From NCBI GenBank assembly GCA_016281915.1, contig JAEEJO010000041.1, positions 1 to 60,869 on the forward strand: 60,869 nt of DNA. Reading direction: 5' to 3'. Within the stretch, counting starts at the first letter, position 1. Each line of letters opens with the position of its first letter. This DNA comes from Clostridiales bacterium. Lineage in GTDB: Bacteria > Bacillota > Clostridia > Oscillospirales > UBA644. This document shows positions 15,990-24,264 of the stretch, piece after piece. The notes below the pieces were generated by a model that was given only the letters and a program-made list of their open reading frames with translations, was not told the origin of the DNA and did not search any database. The position numbers and the translations under genes were made by a program.

Positions 15990-16639
15990 TGACGGTAAAC
16001 GATATAAAACGGTTCCTCGACTTCAGAGTCAGTGATGTGGGAGCCGCAAGACTACCCGAGCCTTTTATGGGGCTCGGGTATGTGATAAGTTTATGTATAA
16101 AGCTTTCGGATTCAGTGGTTGATACAATTACCGACAAACCGACCCACACGTATTTTCACCATTACCGTTCCGTAAACCGGGCTCTTGACGACGCTTCGCA
16201 GCTGCTGGGCATGTATTTGCAGAAAAACGGCTATAATTTCTTTCCCGTGGCTGCTTCACAGTCTGTCAACATAGACGGCAACCCGTTTCGCGGAGTTTAT
16301 TCTCACAAGCAGGCAGCCGTATACTGCGGTCTCGGTTTCGTGGGACTCAACAATCTTTTCATCCATACCGAATTCGGTCCGCGTGTAAGGCTTGCAACGG
16401 TATTTACGGATTGTCCCGTTACCGAAAGACAGGCGATAAAAACGGATAAAAAGGGCTATACTGCCTGCTCGGAATGCGGAAGATGTATCGCTGCATGTCC
16501 TGCTCAGGCCATAACGCCCGAAGGGTTCGATCCGAAAGCGTGCTCTGACTATATGAAAAAAGAATTTCAGCTCATAGGCAGGGGGTCCGTATGCGGCATC
16601 TGCATGAAGGTGTGCTCTGACAGGGCAAAACAGAGCTGA
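15989..16639 (+). CDS. Short QueG-like double [4Fe-4S] protein
   Basis: A 216-residue relative of epoxyqueuosine reductase QueG (COG1600 type). Visible: HKQAAVYCGLGFVGLNNLF, the family core segment; a first cluster CSECGRCIAACPAQAI (C160, C163, C166, C170); and a second set CGICMKVC (C202, C205, C209), probably completed by C185. QueG enzymes reduce epoxyqueuosine with cobalamin and are 310-380 residues; this one lacks most of the N-terminal cobalamin-domain length and the C-terminal HEAT region. It may be a redox protein of another function. Its ATG overlaps the stop of the third M42 gene. Name with caution; no other queuosine gene is in the window. Confidence 0.7.
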   Translation: MTVNDIKRFLDFRVSDVGAARLPEPFMGLGYVISLCIKLSDSVVDTITDKPTHTYFHHYRSVNRALDDASQLLGMYLQKNGYNFFPVAASQSVNIDGNPFRGVYSHKQAAVYCGLGFVGLNNLFIHTEFGPRVRLATVFTDCPVTERQAIKTDKKGYTACSECGRCIAACPAQAITPEGFDPKACSDYMKKEFQLIGRGSVCGICMKVCSDRAKQS

Positions 16640-16649
16640 GCGCCGCATA

Positions 16650-16678
16650 TTGACTTTTTAAACGCCGTATGATAAAAT
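16650..16678 (+). promoter_or_regulatory. Promoter of the cysteine desulfurase - uvrC operon
   Basis: TTGACT and TAAAAT 17 bases apart, ending about 30 bases before the ATG at 16709. Confidence 0.7.
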
Positions 16679-16708
16679 AACGGGGAATTAGCTTTTCACG
16701 GGGTTTTT

Positions 16709-17860
16709 ATGAAAACTATCTACGCAGACAACGCTTCCTCAACACGGATAGCCGATGAAGTTATAAACGCTATGATGCCGTATCTGAAAGATAAATTTGC
16801 CAACCCGAGCTCTTACCACTCGGCAGGCAGAGAAGTGCGCCTTGCCGTGGAAGAGGCGCGAAGACAGATCGCTTCCGTTATAGCGTGCGACAGCGATGAG
16901 ATTTATTTCACGTCAGGCGGCACGGAAAGCGACAACTGGGCGATAAAGGGCGCCGCACGGCTTTGCGCGGCAAAGGGGAAGCACGTCATAACGTCCAAAA
17001 TCGAGCATCACGCCGTGCTCAGATCCGTAAAAGCCCTTGAAAGAGAAGGTTTTGAGATAACATATCTTGAAACGGACGAATACGGATTCATTTCGCCGGA
17101 ATCACTCGAAAAAGCGATAAGACCCGATACCGTTCTTGTGTCGGTGATGTTTGCAAACAATGAGACGGGAGCGATCCAGCCGATAGAAAAACTCGCAAAA
17201 ACGGCTAAAAAACACGGCATTCTTTTTCATACAGACGCCGTGCAGGCCTTCGGGCATATTCCGATAAACGTTAAAGAGCTGGATATCGATCTGCTTTCTT
17301 TTTCGGGTCATAAATTCAATGGTCCGAAGGGCATCGGAGGACTTTATATAAAAAGAGGCGTTTCTCTGCCCGTTCTCATCGACGGCGGAAATCAGGAAAA
17401 CGGAAGACGGGGCGGAACGGAAAATGCACCAGCTGCGATCGGAATGGGCGAGGCTGCAAGACTGGCGGCAAAAGACATGGCTTTGCAAAAGGAACGTCTT
17501 GAGCTTCTCAGAGACAGGCTTATCGGCGGACTGGCCGAAAAAATACCCGAGTGCATAATAAACACTCCGCCTCGTAACGCACTTCCCGGCATAGTGAACG
17601 TAAGCATCGGGGTTGCGGAGGGAGAGGCGCTTGTGCTGATGCTCGATCTTAAAGGCATTTTTGCTTCATCCGGTTCGGCATGCATGTCCGGTTCAAAAGA
17701 TCCGTCTCACGTTCTTACAGCAATGGGCAGAGACGAAAAAACCGCACACGGCGCGGTCCGCTTCAGTTTTGACAGATACACCTCACAGGAAGATATCGAT
17801 ACCATACTCGCCGTTTTTCCGGAAACGGTGAACAAAATCCGCAGTGTAACCAGATTATGA
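16709..17860 (+). CDS. Cysteine desulfurase (NifS/IscS family)
   Basis: A 383-residue pyridoxal-phosphate enzyme that takes sulfur from cysteine as an enzyme-bound persulfide. Motifs: ADNASSTRI at the N terminus, FTSGGTESDN phosphate site (68-76), IEHHAVLRS, NNETGAIQP, the PLP lysine in SFSGHKFNGPKG (K202), and the catalytic Cys in SSGSACMSGSK (C325). The pair with mnmA, 21 bases downstream, strongly suggests it supplies persulfide for tRNA 2-thiouridine, as in other Gram-positives with NifS-MnmA pairs; it could also serve Fe-S assembly, since no iscU/sufU is seen here. The ribosome site is weak (GGGG 8 bases upstream). Confidence 0.95.
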   Translation: MKTIYADNASSTRIADEVINAMMPYLKDKFANPSSYHSAGREVRLAVEEARRQIASVIACDSDEIYFTSGGTESDNWAIKGAARLCAAKGKHVITSKIEHHAVLRSVKALEREGFEITYLETDEYGFISPESLEKAIRPDTVLVSVMFANNETGAIQPIEKLAKTAKKHGILFHTDAVQAFGHIPINVKELDIDLLSFSGHKFNGPKGIGGLYIKRGVSLPVLIDGGNQENGRRGGTENAPAAIGMGEAARLAAKDMALQKERLELLRDRLIGGLAEKIPECIINTPPRNALPGIVNVSIGVAEGEALVLMLDLKGIFASSGSACMSGSKDPSHVLTAMGRDEKTAHGAVRFSFDRYTSQEDIDTILAVFPETVNKIRSVTRL

Positions 17861-17881
17861 TCTATTCCAGGAGTTGACAGT

Positions 17882-18940
17882 ATGATTAATAACGGTAAAC
17901 CGGTTAACGGAGAGGGCAAATATGACGTCGTTCTCGGTCTTTCGGGAGGAGTGGACAGTTCACTTGCATCCAAAAAGCTGAAAGATATGGGTTATTCTGT
18001 ATTCGGTCTTTACTGCGTTATGCATGAGCAGGGTAAAAACGGCATCGAAGCCGCCAGACAGGCCGCAAAGGAAGCGGGAATACCGTTTGACGTTTTTGAC
18101 GCAACGGGTATTTTCGAAAAAATCGTTATAAAGGACTTTACCGATAAATATTCAGAAGGAAAAACTCCGAATCCGTGCGTTATATGCAACCCGAACGTTA
18201 AATTCCGTGCGCTCTGCGAATATGCGGATGAAATAGGCGCAAAATACGTGGCAACGGGTCATTATGCAGGTGTGGGAGAAAGAAACGGAAGATATTTCGC
18301 CGTAAAATCGGAGTATAAAGACCAGAGCTATATGCTGTGCGGTCTTTCTCAGGCTCAGCTTTCAAGATGCATCTTTCCTCTTTTCGGCACGCTGAAATCC
18401 GAAAACAGGATCGAGGCGGAAAAGGCAGGATTCTCATCGGCGCATAAAAAGGACAGTCAGGAGATCTGCTTTATACCGGATAACGACTACGCATCGTTTA
18501 TAGAATCGCGCATCGGCGCATTCCCCGAAGGTGATTACTGGCTTGAAGAGGAAAACCGCGCGGTAGGCAGACATAAAGGAATTATCAGGTACACGGTTGG
18601 TCAGTCAAAAAAACTCGGTATCGCGCTCGGAGTTCCGCTTTACGTCAAAGGAACTGACGCTGAAAACAACCGTGTGATTTTAACGAAAACGGACGTTGTC
18701 AACTGTACCGAACTGATATGCGAAAACGCCGTTTTTCAGCTCCTTGACGAAAACTTCACCGAAACCGAGGCGGAAGTAAAGATCCGTTACGCTCATAAAG
18801 GAGCAAAAGCCAGGATAATAAACGAAAAAAACGGAAAAATCAGAATACTGTTTTACGAACCGCAGCGCGCGGCTACGCCGGGACAGTTTGCCGTGGCGTA
18901 TTCAGGCAGCGAACTGCTTTGTTCGGGAATAATCATATAA
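17882..18940 (+). CDS. mnmA: tRNA-specific 2-thiouridylase MnmA
   Basis: Adds sulfur to U34 of tRNA-Lys, -Glu and -Gln, using ATP and persulfide sulfur. The 352-residue protein has the PP-loop SGGVDSS (21-27), the family signature GKTPNPCVICN with the catalytic Cys of E. coli C102 type (C102 here), the second catalytic Cys in DSQEICFIP (C196), and RYTVGQSKKLG. AGGAG precedes the ATG. It is second in the operon after the desulfurase, and its C terminus overlaps nothing; a cupin gene follows after 26 bases. Confidence 0.96.
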   Translation: MINNGKPVNGEGKYDVVLGLSGGVDSSLASKKLKDMGYSVFGLYCVMHEQGKNGIEAARQAAKEAGIPFDVFDATGIFEKIVIKDFTDKYSEGKTPNPCVICNPNVKFRALCEYADEIGAKYVATGHYAGVGERNGRYFAVKSEYKDQSYMLCGLSQAQLSRCIFPLFGTLKSENRIEAEKAGFSSAHKKDSQEICFIPDNDYASFIESRIGAFPEGDYWLEEENRAVGRHKGIIRYTVGQSKKLGIALGVPLYVKGTDAENNRVILTKTDVVNCTELICENAVFQLLDENFTETEAEVKIRYAHKGAKARIINEKNGKIRILFYEPQRAATPGQFAVAYSGSELLCSGIII

Positions 18941-18966
18941 ACAAATCGTCGCAGAAGGTGGTAACT

Positions 18967-19317
18967 ATGCGCAGAAAATCAGCGGAAAGAGAAACAGAGA
19001 TCCGTCACGAAATGAAGGGCGGCAAAGGGGACGTTAAAATAATCCATTCGTTCTCCGATCAGGAGCTTCAGAGCCCCGCAAGGCTTTGCGCCGAGATAGA
19101 TATAGAGCCGGGCTGCTCTATCGGCGTCCACATTCACGAGCTTGAAGAAGAAATTTTTTACATAATCGAAGGAACGGCAAAGGCAAACGATAACGGCGAA
19201 GAGGTTATTCTCACACCCGGCGATTCTCTGCTCACGGGCGGAGGGAGATGCCACGGAATAGAGAATATCGGAGATAAAACGCTGCGTCTGTTTGCAACGG
19301 TTATAAGATTTTCATAA
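18967..19317 (+). CDS. Small cupin-domain protein
   Basis: A 116-residue single-domain cupin. The first motif GVHIHELEEEIFYIIEG carries two His and Glu ligands, the second GDSLLTGGGRCHGIEN the last His, so a metal site is likely. The first 25 residues are basic and charged. AGAAGGTGG precedes ATG 18967; a longer frame from 18919 overlaps mnmA and lacks a ribosome site. The stop overlaps the first base of the uvrC start, so it is coupled to uvrC. Such proteins range from sugar-phosphate isomerases to ligand sensors; I cannot assign a substrate. Confidence 0.85.
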   Translation: MRRKSAERETEIRHEMKGGKGDVKIIHSFSDQELQSPARLCAEIDIEPGCSIGVHIHELEEEIFYIIEGTAKANDNGEEVILTPGDSLLTGGGRCHGIENIGDKTLRLFATVIRFS

Positions 19318-21122
19318 TGGATCTTCTGAAAAAAGCGCTTGAACTGCCGGAAAAACCAGGAGTTTATATCATGCACAACGCCGAAGGACGGATAATATAC
19401 GTTGGCAAGGCGAAAATACTTAAAAACAGAGTCACGAGCTATTTCAGAAACGGCGAGCATACGCCGAAGACGGAAAAGCTGGTGTCCGAAGTTGCTGATT
19501 TTGACGTAATAATATGCGAATCAGAGCTTGACGCTCTGCTTACCGAATGCAGTCTTATACGTCATCATACGCCGTTTTACAATATAAAGCTGAAAGAAGG
19601 AAAGGGCTCGGGGTATCCGTATATCCGTCTTTATAAGGAAAAGATCGGCAACGTTTATGCTCCGATGCTCGAAACGTCTTTTCAGAAAACGTCCAACGGC
19701 AAATATTTCGGTCCTTTTATTTCCCGTTACAACGCAAAAAACCTCATCAACCTTCTTGCCGCGGCATTCAAACTGCCCAAATGCGGAAAAAACAGCGCGC
19801 GGACCGACAAAGGCTGCATGGAGCGCCAGATAGACAGGTGCGCAGGCTGGTGCATGGGCGATGTTTCGCAGGAAGAAAGCGATAAGGTTTATGAAGATAT
19901 CATAGAGGTAATGTCCGGCAATGCGGATGGGCTTTACAATAAAACAAAGGATGAAATGGAAGCCGCCGCAGAGAAACTCGAATTTGAAAGAGCAGCGCAG
20001 CTCAGGGACAGACTGCGTTCGATTTCGCTCATTACCGAAAAGCAGAGGCCGATGGTATCGCAAAAAAGGAATGCGGACTATATCGCGTGCGGCGAGACGG
20101 ATGGTCACTGCGCAGTATTTATGCTCAGGATACGAAACGGCTACGTTATCGGCGAAAACTGCAACGTTTTTTCCGAAAAAATGACGTCGGATCTTCTGAG
20201 AGAGTATATCGAGCGCTTCTATACGGAAGAAACTCAGCTTCCCACAAAGATTTATATAGAAGAAGACCACGAATGGCTTCCGCTCATAAACGAGTGGCTC
20301 GGCGGAATAGTTACAACGGCGACTTTCGATTCCGATAAAACGCTTCTGACCGTTTCAAAAAAGAACGCGGAAGAAAGATTGCTTCAATATGAGGGAAGGA
20401 CAAAAAAAGGACAGCGGATCCAGCACCTTTTCAATCAGTTTATCGGGCTTGACAACATACGCAGAACGGAAATCTACGATATCAGCCATATAGCCGGCGA
20501 AGAAGTGGTCTGCGGAATGGTGGTCTGCGTTGACGGCAATTTTGAAAAAAAATCATACAGACGGCTGAAAATAGGCAAAATGGAAGGCTTTGACGATACC
20601 GCATATATGTATGAAGCGATATCGAGGCGACTGGCACGCTTCATTTCGGGCGATGAAAAGTTTGCTCCTGCCCCGGATCTGATCGTCTGTGACGGCGGAA
20701 GAGGTCAGATAAACGCAGCTCTTCGCGCAATAAGCGACAACGGACTTGCAATTCCTGTTGTAGGTTTCAAAAAAGACAGCAAGCACAGAACGAAGGCGAT
20801 AACGTTTTCAGACCCGTTCATTCCCGATAAGCAGCTCTCTTCGGACCGTGAAGTGTTTGCATTCTGCGGCAGATTGCAGGAAGAGGTTCACCGCTATGCT
20901 ATCGAATACCACAGAAACCTCCGCGATAAGCTTACCCGTCAGTCTCAGCTCACTCAGATCGAGGGGATAGGCAAAACAAAAGCGAAAGACCTGTTTCTCA
21001 AATTCAAAAGCATTGAAAAGATCGAAGAGGCGAGCGTTGACGAACTTTGTGAAGTTAAAGGCATCTCCCCCGCCCTTGCGCAGCGCATAAAATCCGAGCT
21101 TGCGGCTATGCGGGAAGTCTGA
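19317..21122 (+). CDS. uvrC: Excinuclease ABC subunit C
   Basis: Nuclease of nucleotide excision repair, making the two incisions around bulky lesions after UvrAB loading. The 601-residue protein has the GIY-YIG domain (PGVYIMHNAEGRIIYVGKAK, about 14-33), a UVR motif around residues 200-235 for UvrB contact, the UvrC homology/RNase H-like domain (DISHIAGEEVV and IVCDGGRGQI), and two C-terminal helix-hairpin-helix motifs (IEGIGKTKAKDL, VKGISPALAQ). Length is normal. The ATG overlaps the cupin stop (TAATG). It ends the operon; a hairpin at 21239 follows about 115 bases later. Confidence 0.97.
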   Translation: MDLLKKALELPEKPGVYIMHNAEGRIIYVGKAKILKNRVTSYFRNGEHTPKTEKLVSEVADFDVIICESELDALLTECSLIRHHTPFYNIKLKEGKGSGYPYIRLYKEKIGNVYAPMLETSFQKTSNGKYFGPFISRYNAKNLINLLAAAFKLPKCGKNSARTDKGCMERQIDRCAGWCMGDVSQEESDKVYEDIIEVMSGNADGLYNKTKDEMEAAAEKLEFERAAQLRDRLRSISLITEKQRPMVSQKRNADYIACGETDGHCAVFMLRIRNGYVIGENCNVFSEKMTSDLLREYIERFYTEETQLPTKIYIEEDHEWLPLINEWLGGIVTTATFDSDKTLLTVSKKNAEERLLQYEGRTKKGQRIQHLFNQFIGLDNIRRTEIYDISHIAGEEVVCGMVVCVDGNFEKKSYRRLKIGKMEGFDDTAYMYEAISRRLARFISGDEKFAPAPDLIVCDGGRGQINAALRAISDNGLAIPVVGFKKDSKHRTKAITFSDPFIPDKQLSSDREVFAFCGRLQEEVHRYAIEYHRNLRDKLTRQSQLTQIEGIGKTKAKDLFLKFKSIEKIEEASVDELCEVKGISPALAQRIKSELAAMREV

Positions 21123-21238
21123 TAAAACGACAACGCGGCACCACCAAAGACCCGTAAGCTTTGATCGACGTTTATTCCTGATTATGTTTTGACAGTATCA
21201 GGATACCGCTTTATAAATAACACCCGTAACAAAATCAG

Positions 21239-21274
21239 GGCAGGCAGCGAAAAATTCCGCCGCCTGCCGTTTTT
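21239..21274. terminator. Bidirectional terminator between uvrC and the leftward gene cluster
   Basis: GGCAGGC (21239-21245) pairs with GCCTGCC (21262-21268), extended by AGCG/CGC, followed by TTTTT on the plus strand and TGATTTTG on the minus strand. Confidence 0.75.
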
Positions 21275-21304
21275 ATTCAGTAAATGCCCGTTTGCGACCT
21301 GCCG

Positions 21305-21643
21305 TTATCCTCTTCTTGCCTCTCTCAGAGGCTTTTCCCAGAAGACATTTCCTCCCGTTTCGTCTGAAAGAGCGTCAATAACCGAATGAAGATCTTTCAG
21401 GAACTTTTCTTCGCGTTTTTTTGAGCGTCTTCCCTGTCCGTTGTAGATTTCCTTTTCAAAAAAGGCGTCGTATGATACTCCGAAGTCATCGTCGGAAGAA
21501 TGCGGGAAAAAGCTTACCGACGCCGAATAGCGGACATGTCCTGCCTCGGAATCAACGGTCAGATTTACTATCGCCGCGCGTCTCTGCACGCCTGCGTAAG
21601 TCATTTCCGCGGCAAAATACTGTGAATATACGTCTGTCGTCAT
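21305..21643 (-). CDS. Uncharacterised small protein (112 aa)
   Basis: I do not recognise this protein. The first half looks like a beta-rich fold (GVQRRAAIVNLTVDSEAG, VRYSASVSFFPHS), the second half is a charged helical stretch (GQGRRSKKREEKFLKDLHSV). It has no signal peptide or membrane segment. GGAGGA sits 5-6 bases before the ATG, which supports translation. It lies 79 bases after the metallo-beta-lactamase-fold gene on the same strand and is probably the last gene of that leftward unit. Confidence 0.7.
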   Translation of the reverse strand: MTTDVYSQYFAAEMTYAGVQRRAAIVNLTVDSEAGHVRYSASVSFFPHSSDDDFGVSYDAFFEKEIYNGQGRRSKKREEKFLKDLHSVIDALSDETGGNVFWEKPLREARRG

Positions 21644-21722
21644 ATTTTTCCTCCATTATTTTTTCATGATTATCAGCATGAGCAAGCACATTTTTCAGAA
21701 CGATGCGGTCCTTTGCGCAAAA

Positions 21723-22298
21723 TCATCCCGTATGGCAGCTTCTTTCGGGCGCGTGAGCGAAAAATACCCGGTCCGCCCGAAGAGATAATATCCTTTGCCA
21801 GTCGTTTTTCAGCATCTCGTTGTTTTCGTATGCCTCGACATATTCGAAAGGCTCGAGATCACCTGCGAAACAGTCGCCGCAGTCAAGAACGAGAGAAACG
21901 CTGTCACTGCTGTGGCTCTGGGTGTGGATTATCTCGCCCGATATACCGATTTTTTCAAGGAATTTTCTACTCTCACGGCATGAAACGATTTCCGATCTCT
22001 CTTTGTCTACCGGGACAAAATCGATTTTTTCTCTGATAAAAATACGGTCGGAAAAATGAACGTGGCTTTTCTGAACGTCAACGAGCAGAAGCTTCACGCC
22101 CATATTCATCAGTTCTCCGATAAGTCCCATATGGTCGGGATGATAATGCGTTGCCATAACGTATTTTATGTCTTTTATCGCAAGCCTGTTTTTTTTCAGT
22201 GCTCCGAAAAACGCAGGCAGCGTTCCCGCCCAGTCGGTATCTACAAGAAGCCCGTCAATAAAAAAAGTATTCGTATTTCCGTATTTCAGCTTTATCAT
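21723..22298 (-). CDS. Metallo-beta-lactamase-fold hydrolase
   Basis: A 191-residue protein of the MBL superfamily. The metal motif HYHPDH (H51, H53, D55, H56) is complete, with H129 in HTQSHSSDSV, D147 in CFAGDL and H182 in FFAHAPE, so a two-metal active site should form. It is shorter than glyoxalase II or RNase Z and lacks their extra domains; reactions in the family cover thioester, lactone and phosphodiester hydrolysis, so no substrate is claimed. No clear ribosome site precedes the ATG. It follows a membrane-anchored protein gene by 46 bases and is likely cotranscribed. Confidence 0.85.
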   Translation of the reverse strand: MIKLKYGNTNTFFIDGLLVDTDWAGTLPAFFGALKKNRLAIKDIKYVMATHYHPDHMGLIGELMNMGVKLLLVDVQKSHVHFSDRIFIREKIDFVPVDKERSEIVSCRESRKFLEKIGISGEIIHTQSHSSDSVSLVLDCGDCFAGDLEPFEYVEAYENNEMLKNDWQRILSLRADRVFFAHAPERSCHTG

Positions 22299-22344
22299 TC
22301 AACGATCACACAAATAACAGTTTCAAATTTCGCCGTGGAAGAGC

Positions 22345-22935
22345 CTACCCGAAATAATATCCGTTTTCGGATGTTTTATCAAAGATCACGCTCATATACG
22401 GCACGCAGTTAAGAAGAAGCTCGCCGTTATCGTATACTACCACAGAATTATCTGCAGTTTGCGACTGATAGTAAGAGCAGTTTATTTCCGCAGTTCTGTC
22501 GGACGAAAAGACGGCAAGATATTCTCCGGCTCCGAGGGTTCCGAAGCTGACTGCGAGGCTTGAGCCGTCGCCGTAGTCCGAAAAAACGACGTCGGAAATC
22601 TTTTTGCCCGAAAGAGTAGTGAGGTAATCAGTATCAAACTCATAAAGAGATATTTCAAGTCTGCTTTGATCTCCCGAACGGCAGATGACGTCCATACCCG
22701 AAAAAGGCTGCAGCGCATTGAAATATACGGCGAGAGTTCTTTCTTTGTTTACCGCAACTATCGACGGTATCTGATCAGGTTCATAGATCTTTACGCTTTC
22801 ATATGCGCGGTTTTCGGGCTCTTCATGACTTGAAAGCCACTTTACCGTAAAAACGATGCCTGCGGTCAGCAGGGCTGCCGCGATCAGAAAGACGAGAATA
22901 GTCAGTACCGTATCGGCAACTTTATATTTATTCAT
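22345..22935 (-). CDS. Membrane-anchored protein of unknown function (196 aa)
   Basis: One N-terminal membrane helix (about residues 6-33: VADTVLTILVFLIAAALLTA and beyond) with a short basic start, then an outside domain of about 160 residues rich in beta-strand-like sequence (TLAVYFNALQPF, GDGSSLAVSFGTLGAGEYLAVF). I do not recognise the domain. ATG 22935 has ACGGAGAA upstream; a frame starting at 23019 would read through the promoter at 22967-22995 and is rejected. It is first in a leftward three-gene unit. Confidence 0.8.
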   Translation of the reverse strand: MNKYKVADTVLTILVFLIAAALLTAGIVFTVKWLSSHEEPENRAYESVKIYEPDQIPSIVAVNKERTLAVYFNALQPFSGMDVICRSGDQSRLEISLYEFDTDYLTTLSGKKISDVVFSDYGDGSSLAVSFGTLGAGEYLAVFSSDRTAEINCSYYQSQTADNSVVVYDNGELLLNCVPYMSVIFDKTSENGYYFG

Positions 22936-22966
22936 GGTTTTCTCCGTATCATATCTGAATGATAAA

Positions 22967-22995
22967 AGTATATCATAACGGGGCTGTATTGTCAA
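22967..22995 (-). promoter_or_regulatory. Promoter of the leftward membrane protein - MBL cluster
   Basis: On the minus strand TTGACA and TATACT 17 bases apart, with TGA before the -10 box, about 32 bases upstream of the ATG. Confidence 0.75.
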
Positions 22996-23109
22996 GCAAA
23001 GAAAACGTCCGTTTTGCATCCCGCACTGCAGTCAGAATGTTTTTTTCACTAAAACGGGAAAAATGGCAAAAAAAATCACAAATGTTTCCGTTTTTTTTCC
23101 GCTGGGGGA

Positions 23110-23138
23110 TTGAAATTTTTATCAAAATATAGTATAAT
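23110..23138 (+). promoter_or_regulatory. Promoter of efp
   Basis: TTGAAA and TATAAT 17 bases apart, 43 bases before the ATG at 23182. Confidence 0.75.
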
Positions 23139-23181
23139 AGAAAAAAAGTATAGATAATCAGTTTTTTTGGAGGTTATATTA

Positions 23182-23739
23182 ATGTATTCCGCAGGTGATT
23201 TCAGAAACGGTCTTACCTTCGAGATGGAGGGCACCGTATATTCGGTAGTCGAATTCCAGCACGTTAAGCCCGGTAAAGGAGCGGCTTTCGTAAGAACTAA
23301 AATAAGAAACGTAGTTACTGGAAGCGTTGTTGAGAGAACGTTCAGCCCCACAGAAAAATTCCCCGCAGCTTTCGTTGAAAGAAAAGATATGGAATATCTT
23401 TACAACGACGGCGAGCTTTATTATTTCATGGATACCGAAACCTACGAACAGATGCCCCTTAATGCGGATATCCTTCCCGACAACTTCAAATTTGTAAAAG
23501 AAAACACGATCGTTAAGATCCTTTCCGTAAAGGGCAACGTGTTCTCTGTTGAGCCTCCGTTCTTCATGGATCTCAAAGTAACCGAAACAGAGCCGGCAGT
23601 AAGAGGCGATACCTCTACAAACGCTCTTAAATATGCAACTCTCGAAACAGGCGCAGAGATCAGAGTTCCTCTCTTTATTGAAGAAGGAGAAGTTATCAGG
23701 ATCGATACAAGAACAGGCGAATATCTGCAGCGCGCATAA
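23182..23739 (+). CDS. efp: Elongation factor P
   Basis: A 185-residue translation factor that rescues ribosomes stalled at consecutive prolines. The N-terminal KOW-like domain holds the tip loop [12 protein letters not shown] with Lys at position 32 as in Bacillus-type EF-P; two OB domains follow, ending with the family-like [23 protein letters not shown] site lies 8 bases before ATG 23182; an extra five codons from 23167 would overlap that site. A zinc-ribbon gene follows 12 bases later in the same unit. Confidence 0.97.
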   Translation: MYSAGDFRNGLTFEMEGTVYSVVEFQHVKPGKGAAFVRTKIRNVVTGSVVERTFSPTEKFPAAFVERKDMEYLYNDGELYYFMDTETYEQMPLNADILPDNFKFVKENTIVKILSVKGNVFSVEPPFFMDLKVTETEPAVRGDTSTNALKYATLETGAEIRVPLFIEEGEVIRIDTRTGEYLQRA

Positions 23740-23751
23740 CGGACAGGGACT

Positions 23752-24219
23752 ATGAGTAAAAGCGATCAGTTTATCGATTTTGAGAAACGCTGTCGTGAAA
23801 TGAAAGAAAACGGCTCTCTCTCGGGAGACGCTCTTTCTCTCGTTTCGGCGCTTCTCGACGCATTCGGCAAAACGGAACAGCGGCTCGGCGAAATCGAAGA
23901 CCGCCTTATGAAACTTGAAGATTTTTCGGACATAATCAGCATGGATATCTACGATATTCAGTCTCTGCTTCTAAAAAAAGCCGACGATATCGATCTTGCC
24001 GAGGATCATGAAGACGATCACCCGCACCACCATGAACATCACGACGGATGCGACTGCGGATGCGAAGATGAAGACGGCGACGAGGGTGACGATGAAAACG
24101 AAAAGTCGTTCGTGCGTTGTCCGTTCTGCAATACGCTTATTTTCATAAATTCCGACGACGAAGAGCTTGCTTGCCCGTTCTGCGGAGAAAAATTTATGAA
24201 AAGCGACGTTGAAGAATAA
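23752..24219 (+). CDS. Zinc-ribbon protein with coiled coil and His/Asp-rich linker
   Basis: A 155-residue protein. N-terminal helices and a coiled coil (about 25-80, TEQRLGEIEDRLMKLEDF) lead into a run dense in His, Asp, Glu and Cys (85-117), then a zinc ribbon with CPFC at 123-126 and CPFC at 141-144. The layout resembles the clostridial CD1247-type family found next to efp, an identification from memory. The linker should bind metals; function is unknown. It is 12 bases after efp and before a strong terminator. Confidence 0.8.
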   Translation: MSKSDQFIDFEKRCREMKENGSLSGDALSLVSALLDAFGKTEQRLGEIEDRLMKLEDFSDIISMDIYDIQSLLLKKADDIDLAEDHEDDHPHHHEHHDGCDCGCEDEDGDEGDDENEKSFVRCPFCNTLIFINSDDEELACPFCGEKFMKSDVEE

Positions 24220-24235
24220 AATATCATAAAAAAAC

Positions 24236-24264
24236 CGACCGCCAATAAAGCGGTCGTTTTTTTT
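24236..24264. terminator. Bidirectional terminator between efp unit and the lipoprotein gene
   Basis: CGACCGC and GCGGTCG around loop caataaa, followed by eight T on the plus strand; on the minus strand the stem is followed by GTTTTTTTATG. Its T-run overlaps the stop codon of the leftward lipoprotein gene. Confidence 0.9.
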
